Origin: CAZJLP01 sp964546955
Lineage (GTDB): Bacteria > Verrucomicrobiota > Verrucomicrobiia > Opitutales > Opitutaceae
Assembly: GCA_964546955.1 (NCBI GenBank)
Contig: CAZJLP010000093.1
Span: 1 to 9,279, forward strand
Length of the DNA stretch: 9,279 nt
Reading direction: 5' to 3'
Part shown: piece by piece, positions 7,306-9,279 of the stretch
Numbering within the stretch: position 1 is the first letter of the stretch
Layout: each line of letters opens with the position of its first letter
Made by a program: the position numbers and the translations under genes
Notes under the pieces: model-generated
What the model was told of the DNA's origin: nothing
What the model saw: the letters and a program-made list of their open reading frames with translations, nothing else
Database searches by the model: none

Positions 7306-7330
7306 GAATCCTTACAGTTTTGTAAGAATC
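7306..7330 (-). promoter_or_regulatory. Palindromic operator candidate upstream of the protease gene
   Basis: CTTACA (7311-7316) and TGTAAG (7321-7326) form a perfect 6-bp inverted repeat with a 4-base spacer, in AT-rich sequence that stands out from the GC-rich surroundings. GAATC repeats directly at 7306-7310 and 7326-7330, 20 bases apart. Interrupted palindromes of this general form are bound by OmpR-family regulators of the CusR/CopR type (family knowledge). Binding by the regulator encoded at 4871-5548 is inference. The site lies 67 bases before the protease ATG, a position suited to promoter control. It is too short to be a terminator and no T tract follows. Confidence 0.5.
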
Positions 7331-7335
7331 ACCGA

Positions 7336-7369
7336 GCCCGGAGTCAGTTGGGTGCTGTAGTCTCCGGGC
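7336..7369. repeat. Inverted repeat in the divergent intergenic region
   Basis: GCCCGGAG (7336-7343) and CTCCGGGC (7362-7369) are perfect 8-bp complements separated by 18 bases. No T tract follows on either side, so it is not a terminator. It could be a protein-binding site or an RNA stem in a leader transcript. The remaining sequence to 7490 shows no convincing promoter; CTTAAT at 7422-7427 is a weak -10-like match without a matching -35. Confidence 0.3.
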
Positions 7370-7504
7370 GCGTTCGTCAGCTTTCGCCGGGTCGGCCTCG
7401 TTAGTCGCGCTGCTCGACCGACTTAATAGCGGCGAGCGTGCGTGAGAAGTCGGCGGCCCTCTTGTCATCGGCCCGGTTTTCCACCAACTTGCAGGAAACC
7501 CCCC

Positions 7505-9279
7505 GTGAACAAACTCCTTGGTCTGGTCCTTGCCCTGACACTCCCCCTCGCTTGCGTTGCGGCCGAACCCGCTCCCCCCGATTTCGCAAAAACCGCCGGC
7601 GCCATTGGCCAGACAAAACGTCAGCATCCGTTTCTGCTCTTTACCGCGGCAGAAAAACCCCAGCTGCTGCAGCGGATAAAGAGCGACCGCGCCCTTTCCG
7701 AGCTCATGCAGAAAATCGAACTCGAGGGCCGACGGGCGTTTTATGCCACCGTGCACCCCGAGGCCCCGCGCCGTGAAATTCACACGCGCTACATCGGAGC
7801 CGACGACTACCGCCGTTGGGTCACCCGCCACACCGAGGCGGCCCTGACGCTGGCCTTTCTTTATCAAATGACGGGCAAACCCGAATACGCGACCAAAGCC
7901 TTCGACTATGCCGAGGTCGTCTGCGCGCAGGAGTCGTGGGTCCAGAGCGCGCATTACTTCGAAGTGATTTATCCTCGCGTGTGGCCCTACGGAGCGCAGG
8001 ACGACCAAGTGGTGTTCTCGTACGACATCACGGCTGCCGGCACGACGCAGAAACTCGCCTACATCTACGATTGGCTGTATCCCGGCCTCGACAAGCACAA
8101 GCGCAACCGGCTCCGCAACGCGCTCCTCGAAAAGGCCGTCACGCGGGTCCGCGGTAACTACGAATATTTTTGGTGGAATACCGCGTACAAGTGCAATTGG
8201 TCGGCCATCTGCCATTCGGGCCTTGGACTCGCGGCGCTCGCCCTGATCAATGAAGACCCCCGCCTCGTCGACGTGGTTGCGCGCTCCTGCGAAGGGGTGT
8301 GGAATTTGCTCGAGAATATCGGCGAAGAAGGCGGCTGGCAGGAAGGCCGCGGTTATTGGGCCTACGGATTGGGCGAAAGCGTGATGTTCATGGAGGCGGT
8401 GAAACGGGCTTCCGACGGAAAAATCGATCTTTTCAAACACCGCAGTGTGCATCCGAAACCGCTCGAATTTGGCTTGTTCGGACTGACGGGCGCGTTCGGC
8501 GACGGCAGCGGTTTTCCGGTCGGCGAGGCGCATGTGATGAACAAATTGGTCCAGGAGAGCGGCGATCCCGTCTCCGCTTGGTATGCGCGCTCCTTCGTCC
8601 GGCAGCGGGAGAATGTCTTCGAGCTAATCTGGCCGACGCCGACGGTGAAACCCGAGAAACCCTCCGAGGGGTCCAAATGGTTCAAAAACATCGACTGGGC
8701 TTTTCTGCGACGCGATTTCAACCCCGACAGCGTGACTATCGCGACCAAGGCGGGCCTGCACGACGATCCCCATCACGGCCACCTCGACGCCGGCACTTTC
8801 AACCTCGCCTGGCAGAACCTTTATTTCATCGGTGAGGTCCCGCGCGGAGGCTACGACGAACAGTTTTTCGGCGCGCTGCGCTGGGACTACCTGCAGGCCC
8901 GCACCAGCGGCCACAATGTTGTGATGGTAAATGGCGAAGAGCAGATTGTCGCGAAACTCAAGGATCAGCCCTGGCAGACCGGCATCGGAGGTAAGATCGT
9001 TCACTTCCAAGCGACTCCCGAATTCGCGTCCGTTTCCATGGACCTGACCAAAGCGTACCCAGGCAAGGCACTGAAGCAGTGGACGCGAGCGATCGTTCTC
9101 GAAAAGTCGCAGAACATCGTGGTCGTGCTCGACACCGTGGGCTGCGCGGCGGGAGCGGAGGTCGACGTTCGGTTTCACCCCTCGGTCGATGTGGAAGTTC
9201 ACGCCGACCGCGTGGTCTTGAACCCCACGACACAGACCGCTGATGCGGCGCGGGCGCGGCAAGCGGCGGCAGGCGGACG
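7505..9279 (+). CDS. Heparinase II/III family protein (probable secreted polysaccharide lyase), 3'-partial
   Basis: An uninterrupted frame of 591 codons runs from a GTG at 7505 off the right edge. The GTG is supported by AGGA at 7493-7496 with an 8-base spacer and by an immediate signal peptide (MNKLLGLVLALTLPLACVAA, cleavage near residue 20). Residues 41-70 show the usual start of the family's toroid domain (HPFLLFTAAEKPQLLQRI). The alpha/alpha toroid includes NWSAICHSGLGLAALAL at 231-247, GGWQEGRGYWAYGLG at 276-290 and FGDG at 331-334. The C-terminal beta-sandwich domain shows the hallmark HHGHLDAGTFNL at 423-434 and GHNVVMVNG at 469-477. The family cleaves acidic polysaccharides (heparan sulfate, alginate and relatives) by beta-elimination with a Tyr/His-type mechanism; the substrate cannot be read from the sequence. 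The Cys at residue 17 makes a poor lipobox (PLAC), so export by signal peptidase I is likelier. It is divergent from the protease gene. The visible end (578-591) is Ala/Arg-rich. Confidence 0.88.
   Translation, partial: MNKLLGLVLALTLPLACVAAEPAPPDFAKTAGAIGQTKRQHPFLLFTAAEKPQLLQRIKSDRALSELMQKIELEGRRAFYATVHPEAPRREIHTRYIGADDYRRWVTRHTEAALTLAFLYQMTGKPEYATKAFDYAEVVCAQESWVQSAHYFEVIYPRVWPYGAQDDQVVFSYDITAAGTTQKLAYIYDWLYPGLDKHKRNRLRNALLEKAVTRVRGNYEYFWWNTAYKCNWSAICHSGLGLAALALINEDPRLVDVVARSCEGVWNLLENIGEEGGWQEGRGYWAYGLGESVMFMEAVKRASDGKIDLFKHRSVHPKPLEFGLFGLTGAFGDGSGFPVGEAHVMNKLVQESGDPVSAWYARSFVRQRENVFELIWPTPTVKPEKPSEGSKWFKNIDWAFLRRDFNPDSVTIATKAGLHDDPHHGHLDAGTFNLAWQNLYFIGEVPRGGYDEQFFGALRWDYLQARTSGHNVVMVNGEEQIVAKLKDQPWQTGIGGKIVHFQATPEFASVSMDLTKAYPGKALKQWTRAIVLEKSQNIVVVLDTVGCAAGAEVDVRFHPSVDVEVHADRVVLNPTTQTADAARARQAAAGG

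Noticed and set aside
7399..7428. Sigma-70-type promoter for the heparinase-like gene
   Set aside because: CTTAAT at 7422-7427 matches four of six -10 positions, but no recognisable -35 lies 16-18 bases upstream.
7244..8533. In-frame N-terminal extension of the protease gene by 430 codons on the minus strand
   Set aside because: It lies antisense to the heparinase-like gene and crosses the regulatory gap. The protease has a complete signal peptide from the ATG at 7243. The open frame is a codon-bias effect in GC-rich DNA.

Overview
High-GC bacterial chromosome segment with compact, protein-coding housekeeping and envelope content. The gene set and protein style (GlnRS with a long catalytic-domain insertion, a peptidase-MA-like/TPR protein with a degenerate zinc motif, a two-PDZ HtrA protease, a heparinase II/III family protein) suggest a member of the Verrucomicrobiota, possibly Opitutales. 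That placement is inferred from protein character only and was not tested by a search. No tRNA, rRNA, CRISPR array, insertion sequence or phage gene was seen.

Layout. (1) From the left edge to 1394 (+) lies the 3' part of a gene for a gluzincin-like protein followed by an alpha-helical repeat region; its HExxH motif reads REYVH. (2) After a 146-base gap with a small inverted repeat, glnS (1541-3340, +) encodes glutaminyl-tRNA synthetase. (3) A 98-base gap separates it from a convergent minus-strand block. In transcription order this block is an HtrA/DegP-type periplasmic protease (7243 to 5684), an OmpR-family response regulator (5548 to 4871) and a sensor histidine kinase (4893 to 3439). The regulator and kinase genes overlap by 23 bases and are surely co-expressed. 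A strong intrinsic terminator lies between the protease and the regulator. (4) The 261-base divergent region 7244-7504 holds a perfect TTACA/TGTAA-type palindrome and a perfect tandem 11-bp repeat upstream of the protease gene. (5) A heparinase II/III family gene with a signal peptide starts at a GTG at 7505 (+) and runs off the right edge.

How they fit together. The protease and two-component system look like an envelope-stress unit: the kinase senses something outside the inner membrane, the regulator acts on DNA, and the protease handles misfolded periplasmic protein. The palindrome upstream of the protease gene is a plausible operator for this regulator, but that link is inference. GlnRS and the left-edge protein have no visible functional tie to this unit. 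The heparinase-like protein is a probable secreted or periplasmic polysaccharide lyase that shares the divergent intergenic region. I did not find a clearly new multi-gene system. The best leads are the pseudo-active-site gluzincin, the GlnRS insertion and the control region of the protease gene.
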